Assembly: GCA_947498065.1 (NCBI GenBank)
Contig: CANMIS010000004.1
Location: 1-64,000, forward strand
Direction: 5' to 3'
Length of the DNA stretch: 64,000 nucleotides
Source of the DNA: an uncultured Erythrobacter sp.
GTDB taxonomy: Bacteria; Pseudomonadota; Alphaproteobacteria; Sphingomonadales; Sphingomonadaceae
This document shows positions 11,487 to 20,452 of the stretch, piece by piece. The notes beneath the pieces were generated by a model that searched no databases, was not told the origin of the DNA, and saw nothing but the letters and a program-made list of their open reading frames with translations. The position numbers and the translations under genes were made by a program. The number at the start of each line of letters is the position of its first letter. Position 1 is the first letter of the stretch.

Positions 11487-13289
11487 ATGTCACTGTCTGC
11501 ACCCTCGCTCAAAGAACGGTTTGCCGCGGCCACCGGCTTGGTCACTCTTGCCGCTGCCTTTGCCGCTGTGATCGTCCTGATCGTAGGGTTGCTTGGCAAA
11601 GAAACCGAGCTCTATTTTGCTGAGGCCACAATCGCGGCACTGGTGCTGACGATTGGCCTGCGCGAGTTTAGCTCCAAACTTCACCACGAGCGCCAGACGC
11701 ATGAGCTGCGCGAACAGATGAAAGCGGTGGAAGAGAAGAACCGGCTGCTCAACCTCACCGAAGCCTCTGCCCATGTCGGCCATTGGCGGATCGATTTGGC
11801 GACGGATCAGTTGGAATGGTCGGCGGAGACTTTTGCCATTCATGGCCTCGACCCGGGCAACTTGCCGAGACTTGAAGACGCGATCAATTATTTCCACGAG
11901 GATGATCGCGATCTCGTTGCGACATCAGTTGAGCAATCGCGGCAGACCGGAAATCCCTACACCTTCAAGGCCCGGTTGATCCGCGCCGATGGTGAGCTCC
12001 GGCACACAGAAAGCATCGCGAGGGTCGAATTTGATGAGGCGGGCAAGCCAGCCGCCCTGTTCGGCGTGTTCCGCGACCGCACGGACGAGGAGCAAATGCA
12101 GCAGGAACTGCGCAAAGCCCGCGATGAAGCGCAGGCCATGGCCAAAGCGAAAAGCGCATTCCTGGCCAAGATGAGCCACGAGATCCGCACTCCGATGAAC
12201 GGCGTACTGGGCTTTGCCGAGCTGCTTCAAACCAGTCCGCTGGACAAAGACCAAAGGCGGCATGTTGATCTGATCGTGGAATCCGGCCGCTCTTTGCAAA
12301 CCCTGCTCAACGATATTCTCGACCTGACCAAGATCGAGGCTGGGCATATGACGATCAAGCCGGAACCTGTCGATATTGGCCATGTCGTGCACCGGGTCGC
12401 GCAATTGATCGAGCCGCTAGCGCGCGAAAAAGCGCTGAAGGTAGAGCGGGTTGTCGATTCTGCATTGCCGCAATTTGTGCTGCTCGATGGCCTGCGACTT
12501 CGCCAAATCCTCAACAATCTGATGCACAATGCCGTACGATTCACCGACCAGGGCAAAATTCGCCTTTCGGCCCAATGCGTGAACGGACAATTGGAAATCA
12601 CCGTCGCGGATACCGGCATCGGCATCTCGCAAGAGATGCAGGAGAACGTCTTCGCCGCCTTTGCTCAGGTCGATCAATCCTCACAAACGGAGCGTGGGGG
12701 CACCGGGCTAGGCCTCGCCATCTGTCAACAATTGGCCGAGCTGATGTCGGGCAGCCTTTCAGTCCACAGCATACCGGGCCGGGGCTCTGCCTTTACGCTG
12801 ACCCTGCCAATGCTGGCGGCCAGCAAAGCGCAGTCGGAGCCAAGCTATTCCAAGATGATCGAAGCCGAACAGCGCCTGGCCGGCAGGCGCATCTTGCTGG
12901 CCGAGGATTTTGACATCAATCGCGAGCTGTTTGCCGATATGGCTCAGCGTCTGGGCGTGGAGTTAAGCGCGGCAGAAGACGGCGCAAACGCGGTCGAGAT
13001 GGTGCGCGATGCGAGCCATGATGATCAGCCCTATGAGCTGGTGCTGATGGATGTCCGCATGCCCAATATGGACGGATTGCAGGCAACCGCGACTTTACGC
13101 GAAGACGGCTTTGACCCATCCACCCTGCCGATCCTTGCGCTGACCGCCAATGCCTTTGCCGATGATGTTGAGGCTTGTCTGGAGTGCGGCATGCAGGAGC
13201 ATCTATCCAAGCCAATTTCGATCGACACTTTGCGCGATGCATTGGAGCGCTGGCTGCCGGAGAAGGATGAGGCTGTTCTCGACCAGTAA
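11487..13289 (+). CDS. Hybrid sensor histidine kinase/response regulator (PAS-HisKA-HATPase-REC)
   Basis: FLAKMSHEIRTPMNGVLGFAELL; GTGLGLAICQQLAELM; REC LVLMDVRMPNMDG. Confidence 0.92.
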   Translation: MSLSAPSLKERFAAATGLVTLAAAFAAVIVLIVGLLGKETELYFAEATIAALVLTIGLREFSSKLHHERQTHELREQMKAVEEKNRLLNLTEASAHVGHWRIDLATDQLEWSAETFAIHGLDPGNLPRLEDAINYFHEDDRDLVATSVEQSRQTGNPYTFKARLIRADGELRHTESIARVEFDEAGKPAALFGVFRDRTDEEQMQQELRKARDEAQAMAKAKSAFLAKMSHEIRTPMNGVLGFAELLQTSPLDKDQRRHVDLIVESGRSLQTLLNDILDLTKIEAGHMTIKPEPVDIGHVVHRVAQLIEPLAREKALKVERVVDSALPQFVLLDGLRLRQILNNLMHNAVRFTDQGKIRLSAQCVNGQLEITVADTGIGISQEMQENVFAAFAQVDQSSQTERGGTGLGLAICQQLAELMSGSLSVHSIPGRGSAFTLTLPMLAASKAQSEPSYSKMIEAEQRLAGRRILLAEDFDINRELFADMAQRLGVELSAAEDGANAVEMVRDASHDDQPYELVLMDVRMPNMDGLQATATLREDGFDPSTLPILALTANAFADDVEACLECGMQEHLSKPISIDTLRDALERWLPEKDEAVLDQ

Positions 13290-13345
13290 GTGTTCTCATC
13301 TGACGAAGCGAAGGTGAACACCGAAAGCTAGGCCAAAAGCTGCTG

Positions 13346-13921
13346 TTATCCGCGCGTTCCAAATGCCGCTCCCACCCGATCTCTGAACCTGCCGATCATG
13401 GGTATGCGAGCCGCCAGTGGCAGACCGTACGCCCCAATCAACGCCAGCGCAGTGCACGGAACCAGCCTGGCCGTGAATACCACGGCGAGCACCGCCAGAG
13501 GAGCAAAGCCGAGCAGTGCGCAAGCCACCACTGTTAGGCGCGGCGTCCAAGGCAGCATGGCCATTCCGGCCAGAAACCACAGCCCATATCGCCGGAATTG
13601 CTCGGTCGCCTGCGCCAGGGATCCACCGGCCTCATCGCCTCCAAGAAACAGGCTCTGGTCCACTCCCAGGCTTTGCAGCGCCAAGGTGACAGCCCCGGCA
13701 CCCAGAGCCGCACCAACGGCAAAGACAAGGGAGAATATCCACCAGCGCGCTGGGGCCAGCATCGACAATCCAGCGAGCAGCAATTGGTTCGGCATGACCG
13801 GGATGAGGAAATCCGCAGCAGGAAAAGCCGAAACGGCTGGTGGGAGCCAAGGTTTGTTGGCTCGCTGCGCCGCCCACTGCCCAATTCTCAAAGCGAGCGG
13901 TTTGCGCGTCCGCTCACCCAC
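13346..13921 (-). CDS. Putative polytopic membrane protein (VTT/DedA-like?)
   Basis: Several hydrophobic helices in a 191 aa ORF; family uncertain. Confidence 0.5.
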   Translation of the reverse strand: MGERTRKPLALRIGQWAAQRANKPWLPPAVSAFPAADFLIPVMPNQLLLAGLSMLAPARWWIFSLVFAVGAALGAGAVTLALQSLGVDQSLFLGGDEAGGSLAQATEQFRRYGLWFLAGMAMLPWTPRLTVVACALLGFAPLAVLAVVFTARLVPCTALALIGAYGLPLAARIPMIGRFRDRVGAAFGTRG

Positions 13922-14660
13922 GGCTCAAAATCCAGTAGCCGAGCGATGGTGACAGCCGCATGATCGCCCGCAAAATACGGGTCTTGCCGATGTCGATCAC
14001 CGGTTTGCCGCGCTCCATCCCCGTGATGATCTGGGCGGCACATTCGCGCGCACTCAATTTGCCGCTCCCGCGCCCCTCCGTCATGGCGGTGTCGACCAGC
14101 GGCGGAAGCGCTTCGAATATCTTTAAGTTCTTGGCGCGAGCTGCCGCCTGATAGCGCAGTGCACGCGAAAACGAGCCTAATCCTGCCTTGGTCGCGCAAT
14201 AGACCGGCGCAGATTGTTTCGGCGCAAGCGCAAGGCCGGATGTGACATTGCAGATCGCCGCCTCCTTGTGCCGCAGCAGCATTGGCATGACATGCAAGCC
14301 AAGCAGAATGGGACTGGCAAAATTGAGCTCAATCTCGCGCGCGATAACATCGGCATGCTCACCGGCATCGGGCGCGACGCAATCGTTCATCACCTGCGTT
14401 CCGGCATTGTTGATCAGCACCGAGCATTCTGGATGCTCAGCGATCAAAATCTGCGCCAAATGCGCCGCGCCGCCAGGTTGCGACAGATCGCACTCGACGA
14501 AGCTAATCAGCGTATCGCCAATCTGATCTGGCAAATCCCCGCGAGAGCGCCCGGCGCAGATGATCGCCGCCGCGCCCCGCTCGGCCAGCTGGTCGCACAG
14601 CGCGCGGCCAATCCCTCGGCTCGCTCCCGTCACGCAAATGGTTCGATTTTCAAAGTTCAT
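13914..14660 (-). CDS. Short-chain dehydrogenase/reductase
   Basis: TGASRGIGRAL, NNAG, YCATK motifs. Confidence 0.88.
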   Translation of the reverse strand: MNFENRTICVTGASRGIGRALCDQLAERGAAAIICAGRSRGDLPDQIGDTLISFVECDLSQPGGAAHLAQILIAEHPECSVLINNAGTQVMNDCVAPDAGEHADVIAREIELNFASPILLGLHVMPMLLRHKEAAICNVTSGLALAPKQSAPVYCATKAGLGSFSRALRYQAAARAKNLKIFEALPPLVDTAMTEGRGSGKLSARECAAQIITGMERGKPVIDIGKTRILRAIMRLSPSLGYWILSRG

Positions 14661-14691
14661 CGGTTCTTCCTCTTTCCAAGTTGCGTAACCT

Positions 14692-15309
14692 TTGGCAGGC
14701 TTTTTGTGCAAACCGATTGATCGAGGTTTATTGGAACAGAAAAATCCTGGAACGCGCCTTGCCGCATTGTTGGAAGCCCGCGCGATCAAGGCGGGTGAGT
14801 GGCGATTGCGCGAATTTGCGATCGGGGCGGACGTCTTCGCGCCGCAATCGGAGATGCCGCCAGTCTGCGTTCTTAAAAGCGGTCTGGTAAAGCTGTATTA
14901 TCTGGTGGCTGAGGGCGACCAATGGACCAAAAGCTACATCATCGACGCGGGCGTATTTGGCCCAACTTCCGCAAGCGCGCAGGTCACACAATTTGGTGCG
15001 AGCGCGCTGGAGGATTGCGCGATTGGGCAAATTTCACTCGCTTGGTTGGGCCAGCAATTGCAGCAGGACGAGCAATTGTCGGAGGCCTTGAGCGATTTCC
15101 AGAACTGGCTGTTTGAGCGCAAACGCAAGCGCGAAGAAGACCTGCTCTGCCTGTCCGCAGAAGATCGCTATTTGAACTTCTTGAACTGCGAGCCGGAACT
15201 CGCCGAGCGCCTGGAACAGCGCGAGATTGCATCGTTCCTGCGCGTTACGCCGGTTGCGCTGAGCCGGATTAGAAAACGACTGAAGCAGGATCGCAAGATC
15301 CCAGCCTGA
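14692..15309 (+). CDS. Crp/Fnr family transcriptional regulator (possible TTG start)
   Basis: cNMP-binding-like fold followed by EIASFLRVTPVALSRIRKRL HTH; divergent from SDR. Confidence 0.75.
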   Translation: MAGFLCKPIDRGLLEQKNPGTRLAALLEARAIKAGEWRLREFAIGADVFAPQSEMPPVCVLKSGLVKLYYLVAEGDQWTKSYIIDAGVFGPTSASAQVTQFGASALEDCAIGQISLAWLGQQLQQDEQLSEALSDFQNWLFERKRKREEDLLCLSAEDRYLNFLNCEPELAERLEQREIASFLRVTPVALSRIRKRLKQDRKIPA

Positions 15310-16167
15310 TCAGCTCCAGGTTGCTCGTGGCGGCAGGCTCATCAGGATTGCGTCGATATTCCCGCCGGTCTTCAGGCCGAATAATGTTCCGCGATCATAG
15401 ACGAGGTTAAACTCGGCATAGAGCCCGCGATATTCGAGCTGCTGGGCGACATCCTCGTCGCCGAATTCGCTGTCCATTCGGGCGCGCACCAGCTTGGGAT
15501 AGATATCGAGGAAGGCTTTGCCGACGTCCTGGGTGAAGGCGAAATTGCGATCAAACGCGGCCTCGTCCTCGCACTCCAAATGGTCGTAGAAAATCCCGCC
15601 AACGCCGCGATGTTTCTCGCGGTGGGGGATGTAGAAATAATCATCCGCCCATTTCTTGTATCTCTCATAATAGGTCGGATTGTGGGCCATGCAGGCCGCG
15701 CGCAGGCTGGCGTGGAACGCCTCTGTGTCTTCCTCATAAGGGATCGGCGGGTTGAGGTCCGCCCCGCCGCCAAACCAGGCCTTGCCCGTGGTGAGGAAGC
15801 GCGTGTTCATATGCACGGCGGGCACGCGCGGATTGGTCATATGCGCCACAAGTGAAATGCCGGTTGCGGAAAACCCCGGGTTCTCTGCGCTCGCGCCGTT
15901 CACTTGGCCAGCAAACTCCTTGCTGAAGCTGCCGCGCACGGTGGAGACGTTGACGCCGACCTTCTCAAACACCTTGCCCTTCATCAGGCCTTGGGTGCCG
16001 CCGCCGGGATCAGAATTGCCTTCCTCTTCCCGTTCCCACGGGGTGTATTGAAAGCTCGCATCGGATCCGGCCTCACGCTCAATCGCCTCGAACTCAGCGC
16101 AGATTTGGTCGCGCAGGCTTTCAAACCACGTGCGTGCTTGCTCTGTGTTGGATTGCCTATCGCTCAT
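15310..16167 (-). CDS. hemF: Oxygen-dependent coproporphyrinogen-III oxidase
   Basis: WFGGGADLNP, DDYFYIPHREKHRGVGGIFYD, EFNLVYDRGTLFGLKTGGNIDAILMSLPP motifs. Confidence 0.96.
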   Translation of the reverse strand: MSDRQSNTEQARTWFESLRDQICAEFEAIEREAGSDASFQYTPWEREEEGNSDPGGGTQGLMKGKVFEKVGVNVSTVRGSFSKEFAGQVNGASAENPGFSATGISLVAHMTNPRVPAVHMNTRFLTTGKAWFGGGADLNPPIPYEEDTEAFHASLRAACMAHNPTYYERYKKWADDYFYIPHREKHRGVGGIFYDHLECEDEAAFDRNFAFTQDVGKAFLDIYPKLVRARMDSEFGDEDVAQQLEYRGLYAEFNLVYDRGTLFGLKTGGNIDAILMSLPPRATWS

Positions 16168-16247
16168 AAATCTCGCTCTCGCCCTTCTAGCGCCCCGGCG
16201 CGCACTGCATGTCACCTGAGCGATGACAAGGCCGCTGTCCACCCGCT

Positions 16248-16261
16248 TTGACATAAATCAA
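16248..16261. promoter_or_regulatory. Candidate FNR/FnrL box
   Basis: TTGACATAAATCAA versus consensus TTGATNNNNATCAA, between hemF and pdeM. Confidence 0.6.
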
Positions 16262-16324
16262 ATAGACACAGCGAAAGCAATGATCGCGGTTGCATTATCG
16301 TGCGCGCCCCGTCAGATGAGACGC

Positions 16325-17047
16325 ATGGTTCACCTTTCGTTCGCACCTTCTGATTTTGCCGCAATGCAATTTGCGGGCGAGGAAATGGTGCTGCTGAAAA
16401 ACAACGCGATGTATTGGCCGACGGAGCGCGCCTTGCTGGTCGCGGATCTGCACCTGGAAAAGGGCAGCTTTTATGCGCAGCACGGGCAGATGCTGCCGCC
16501 CTATGACAGCCGCGAGACGCTGGAGCGGTTGGCCGATAGCGTGAAGGCGACGGGCGCGCGGCGCGTGATCACTCTGGGCGACAATTTCCACGATGATGAC
16601 GGCACGCACCGGCTCGATCCCTATGCCGCTGGCATGCTGGAATCGCTGACCCGCGCGCTCGATTGGGTGTGGATCACCGGCAATCACGACGAGAATATGC
16701 AGCGCTCGTTCGGTGCGCAGCTGACCGAGGAGCTGGAGATCGGCGGAATTGTGCTGAGGCATGAGGCAAAGGCGGGCGAGACGCAGCCAGAGCTGTCCGG
16801 GCATTATCATCCCAAGATGCGCCTAAGGGTGCGAGGCCGCCATATTGCCCGCCCCTGCGGCGTGGTGAGCCGCGGAGAAGCACGCGCGGACCGGATGATA
16901 TTGCCAGCGTTCGGTGCCTATACAGGCGGCATGGACGCGGGCGACCCGGTGATTTTGGACGCGCTGAAACCCGCGAGCGAGATTGACGCTGTGCTGCCGG
17001 CGAAGGGGAAATTGATTAGTTTCGCGCTGTTCCGGGAAGCGGCGTGA
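16325..17047 (+). CDS. pdeM: Ligase-associated DNA damage response endonuclease PdeM
   Basis: Metallophosphoesterase motifs LLVADLHLEKGS, LGDNFHDDDG, WITGNHD. Confidence 0.85.
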   Translation: MVHLSFAPSDFAAMQFAGEEMVLLKNNAMYWPTERALLVADLHLEKGSFYAQHGQMLPPYDSRETLERLADSVKATGARRVITLGDNFHDDDGTHRLDPYAAGMLESLTRALDWVWITGNHDENMQRSFGAQLTEELEIGGIVLRHEAKAGETQPELSGHYHPKMRLRVRGRHIARPCGVVSRGEARADRMILPAFGAYTGGMDAGDPVILDALKPASEIDAVLPAKGKLISFALFREAA

Positions 17048-17520
17048 TGAGCTTTGCGCCGCTCAAATATGCTTGGAATGCCATAACCATTTGGCATTTC
17101 CTCGCCTTGGTAGTCTTCATGCTGCCGACGGTTTGGAGCTATTGGACCGGCACAGCAGGCGACCGCGCAATCGGATCGTCGGCATCCGGCGTCATGTTCC
17201 TTACTTTCATGCTGTGCTGGGCTTATTTCCTATTCGCACCGACGTTTGGCCAGGTCTTCGGCGACAAATTTACCTTCTCTCAAGTTTGGCTCAGCTCAAT
17301 CGTCCTTGGACTGACCATGTCAGCAGCCTTTGTCTCTTATGGCTTTTCCCAAAGCGACCAATTGGTCTCTAGCGAACAGATTGGTTTTGCAGTTTTCGCC
17401 TTTCTCTTTTTCTCAGTGTTCTTGGGCCTTGTGTTGAATTTCTTCCTGTGGCTGCTGCCCCGCATGGCCGGATGGGGCGCTGCCGAGTTGCCAAAATACG
17501 ACTGGGCCGTGAAACTCTAA
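17047..17520 (+). CDS. Hypothetical membrane protein
   Basis: Four hydrophobic segments; start overlaps the pdeM stop. Confidence 0.6.
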   Translation: MSFAPLKYAWNAITIWHFLALVVFMLPTVWSYWTGTAGDRAIGSSASGVMFLTFMLCWAYFLFAPTFGQVFGDKFTFSQVWLSSIVLGLTMSAAFVSYGFSQSDQLVSSEQIGFAVFAFLFFSVFLGLVLNFFLWLLPRMAGWGAAELPKYDWAVKL

Positions 17521-17604
17521 TCTACCCTCAGACTCATCTGGCAATCCTGCGCGTTTGTCCTTACATAGCGCGCTGCACACTTTGGCTATTACAGGAGAAC
17601 ACAC

Positions 17605-18147
17605 ATAGCCCGTCCACCTCGGCGTTCGATGGCCCCGCCAATCAAAAGCGGCCCTCGCTACGATAATTTCATTCAAGTTCCCAAGGTCCGCGTGATCGAC
17701 GAAAACGGCGAGAATCTCGGCGTTATGATCACGGCTGAAGCCACCGAGCAGGCCAATGAAGTTGGTCTCAACCTGGTTGAGGTTTCGCCCAATGCAGACC
17801 CGCCCGTGTGCAAATTCCTGGATGTCGGCAAGTATCGGTATGAGGCCCAGAAAAAGGCCAACGCTGCGCGTAAGACCCAGAAAACGCAAGACATTAAAGA
17901 AGTCAAAATGCGTCCCAACATCGACACGCATGATTATGACGTGAAGATGCGCAATGTGAATAAGTTCATCGAGAACGGCGACAAGGTGAAGGTCACTTTG
18001 CGTTTTCGCGGGCGTGAAATGGCGCACCAGCATCTGGGCATGGACTTGCTCAAAAAGGTGCAGGCTGACGTCGACGAAATCGCCAAAGTCGAAGCATTCC
18101 CGCGCCTCGAAGGCCGGCAAATGCTGATGGTGCTCGCCCCGAAATAG
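17605..18147 (+). CDS. infC: Translation initiation factor IF-3 (proposed AUA start at 17605; ATG at 17629 is the ORF-track start)
   Basis: [16 protein letters not shown]...[27 protein letters not shown]...[21 protein letters not shown] at 17593-17597 is 7 nt before in-frame ATA. Confidence 0.9.
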   Translation: MARPPRRSMAPPIKSGPRYDNFIQVPKVRVIDENGENLGVMITAEATEQANEVGLNLVEVSPNADPPVCKFLDVGKYRYEAQKKANAARKTQKTQDIKEVKMRPNIDTHDYDVKMRNVNKFIENGDKVKVTLRFRGREMAHQHLGMDLLKKVQADVDEIAKVEAFPRLEGRQMLMVLAPK

Positions 18148-18157
18148 GGTGGCCGCG

Positions 18158-18691
18158 ATGCTCATAAGGTTTCAAAAGAGGGTAAGGGCATGGTTTGCTC
18201 TTGCCCTCTTTTCGTTGTGCATGCCCCTTTCAGGCTGCGCAACGACTACCGATGAAGAAGTCAGCGCCTTTAGCCCGAACGCCGATTTTGCAATCTACTT
18301 GGCGAGGGTAGAAAAACAGAAGTTCATGGGGCTACTTGATTGTCCTGAGGGATACATCTGCATGAGCTCTATCTACGATTTGTCGCTTGATCCGGTAGAA
18401 CTCATCGCTGGTAACCCAAGGATCGGCAAACAGACATTTCGCGTGGCTCAGCACACTGCATATCGCAGCAACCTGCTGCTTATGGTTCACGCAAAACGCG
18501 GCAAGGACGGGGCATGGGAGCTTCTTGACCGCAGATCAGTAGATCTTGCGGCTTGCCTCGGCCAAAACGCCAGCGAAGATGCCGAAATTCTCGAAGATGC
18601 CGACAGCGACTGGTATATTGATAAAGACTTAGTAGAAGAAGAAGTCTGCCTGAGGCGCCTCTACTTAGATCGCCCAGCAACCGCCCGGTAA
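18158..18691 (+). CDS. Hypothetical lipoprotein
   Basis: Signal peptide with lipobox LSGC. Confidence 0.6.
   Translation: MLIRFQKRVRAWFALALFSLCMPLSGCATTTDEEVSAFSPNADFAIYLARVEKQKFMGLLDCPEGYICMSSIYDLSLDPVELIAGNPRIGKQTFRVAQHTAYRSNLLLMVHAKRGKDGAWELLDRRSVDLAACLGQNASEDAEILEDADSDWYIDKDLVEEEVCLRRLYLDRPATAR
18174..18212 (+). terminator. Rho-independent terminator hairpin after infC
   Basis: AAAAGAGGGTAAGGGCA-TGGTT-TGCTCTTGCCCTCTTTT, 17-bp stem including two G.U pairs, ending in T4. Confidence 0.75.
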
Positions 18692-18801
18692 GCACCGCAT
18701 TTCTCTGATCCCGCTTGCACTTGCGGGCGATGCGCGCGAGTAATGCGCGACCGCCGCGAGCATTCCAGCGCGCGGCCACTGCACGGGGACCGATAGCCAG
18801 T

Positions 18802-20331
18802 ATGAGCGCGCGCATGATTGGCCTGATCCTTGGCCCGCTGGTCTTTGCCATCACCGCGATCACCGCCCCGCCCGCCGGGATGCCCAGCGAAGCGTGGCTG
18901 GTCGCCGGGCTCGTCGTGTGGATGGCGGCCTGGTGGATGACAGAGGCGGTGCCGCTGACGGTGACAGCACTACTGCCGTTTGTGATCCTGCCCTTTAGCG
19001 GGGTGTCGACCGGGCGCGAGACGGCCAGCACATATTATTCGCCAATCCTGTTTCTGATCCTGGGCGGCGCGTTTCTGGCGCTCGCGATTGAGCGCACCGG
19101 CCTGCATAAGCGCCTGAGCCTGGCGATCCTGCGCGTGGTGGGCAAAGGCGGCGGGCAGACGCAATTGCTGCTGGCATTCATGATCTCCGCCGCGCTGCTC
19201 TCGATGCTGATTTCCAACACCTCGACCAGCCTGATTATGATGCCCATGGCGCTGGCTGTGCTTTCTGGAGGCGCGCTTTCGCGCGCATCTGGACCTCCCG
19301 CTCCCTCCGCCCTTCCACCCGGAACAGTTTCGGATACGATCCGGGTGGAAGGGCGGAGGGAGCGGGAGGTCCAGCCCCAGGTTTCGGCGGATGCCGAGAC
19401 CCCGCTCAACAAAGAAGGCCTCTCCGGCGCGCTCCCGATGGGCATTGCCTTTGCCGCCAGCATTGGCGGGCTTGGCACCATCGTCGGCTCCCCCACCAAT
19501 GCGATTGCCGTCGGCCTGCTCGACACGATGATCGGGGTGGAGATCACCTTTGCCCAGTGGACCCTGTTTGGCCTGCCCATAGTGATCGTCGGCGTGCCGC
19601 TCGCCGCGCTGATTATCGCCAAGTTTCAAAAGGTGTCGCAGCACCCGTTTGACGTCGCCGCCGCGCGCGATGCGATTGAGACGGGCACGGCCTGGACCAC
19701 GCCGGAAAAACGGCTGATCCCGGTTGCCGTGCTCACCTTCCTCGCGTGGATGACATTGCCGCTGGTCAAACCGTATTTGCCGGAAGGGTCTTGGACCAAT
19801 GGCACCATCGCGATCCTGGCCAGCTTTGCGCTGTTCCTGCTGCCCGATGGCACGGGGCGCGCGCTGCTGAATTGGAAAGAGGCCGACCGCGCGCCGTGGG
19901 GCGTGATCATGATGTTTGGCGGCGGCTTGGCGCTGGCTGGCGGAATGCAGGCCTCAGGGCTAGCGACATGGCTGGGCGAGGCGTTGTTGCCGCTGGAGAA
20001 CCTGCCGCTGATCGTGGTCGCGCTGTGCGTGGTGGCGATGATCGTGGTGATCACCGAATTCGCCAGCAATGTCGCAACCGCAACCGGCATTATCCCGGTG
20101 ATCGCGGCGCTGGTGGTGGCGCTGGGCGCGGACCCGCTGCTGCTCGCAATGCCCGCCGCGCTGGCAGCAAGCTGGGGCTTTATGCTGCCCGCCGGGACCG
20201 GGCCAAACGCGATTGCGTGGTCCACCGGGCGGATCAAGATCGAGCGGATGGTCGGTGCAGGCCTGGTGCTCGATATCGCGGGGATATTTCTGATTGTCGG
20301 GATGGTGTGGGGAATTGCGTGGTTGGTTTGA
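18802..20331 (+). CDS. SLC13/DASS family anion:sodium symporter
   Basis: SNTSTSLIMMPMALAVL, AASIGGLGTIVGSPTNAIA, ITEFASNVATATGIIPVIAAL motifs. Confidence 0.88.
   Translation: MSARMIGLILGPLVFAITAITAPPAGMPSEAWLVAGLVVWMAAWWMTEAVPLTVTALLPFVILPFSGVSTGRETASTYYSPILFLILGGAFLALAIERTGLHKRLSLAILRVVGKGGGQTQLLLAFMISAALLSMLISNTSTSLIMMPMALAVLSGGALSRASGPPAPSALPPGTVSDTIRVEGRREREVQPQVSADAETPLNKEGLSGALPMGIAFAASIGGLGTIVGSPTNAIAVGLLDTMIGVEITFAQWTLFGLPIVIVGVPLAALIIAKFQKVSQHPFDVAAARDAIETGTAWTTPEKRLIPVAVLTFLAWMTLPLVKPYLPEGSWTNGTIAILASFALFLLPDGTGRALLNWKEADRAPWGVIMMFGGGLALAGGMQASGLATWLGEALLPLENLPLIVVALCVVAMIVVITEFASNVATATGIIPVIAALVVALGADPLLLAMPAALAASWGFMLPAGTGPNAIAWSTGRIKIERMVGAGLVLDIAGIFLIVGMVWGIAWLV
19289..19374. 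repeat. GC-rich palindromic element copy 1 (perfect 35-bp arms, 16-nt loop), inside SLC13 CDS
   Basis: CTGGACCTCCCGCTCCCTCCGCCCTTCCACCCGGA-acagtttcggatacga-exact reverse complement. Confidence 0.95.
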
Positions 20332-20452
20332 GGTTCAACGGCGCTTCACTGATTGGTAGAGTGGAGCACCGTTTTCGAAACAGCTGCTAGGGCCTTCGCC
20401 ATGGCCATGATTGTAGGCATCTAGTGCAAGCCATGACAGAAAACTTCGCGGT

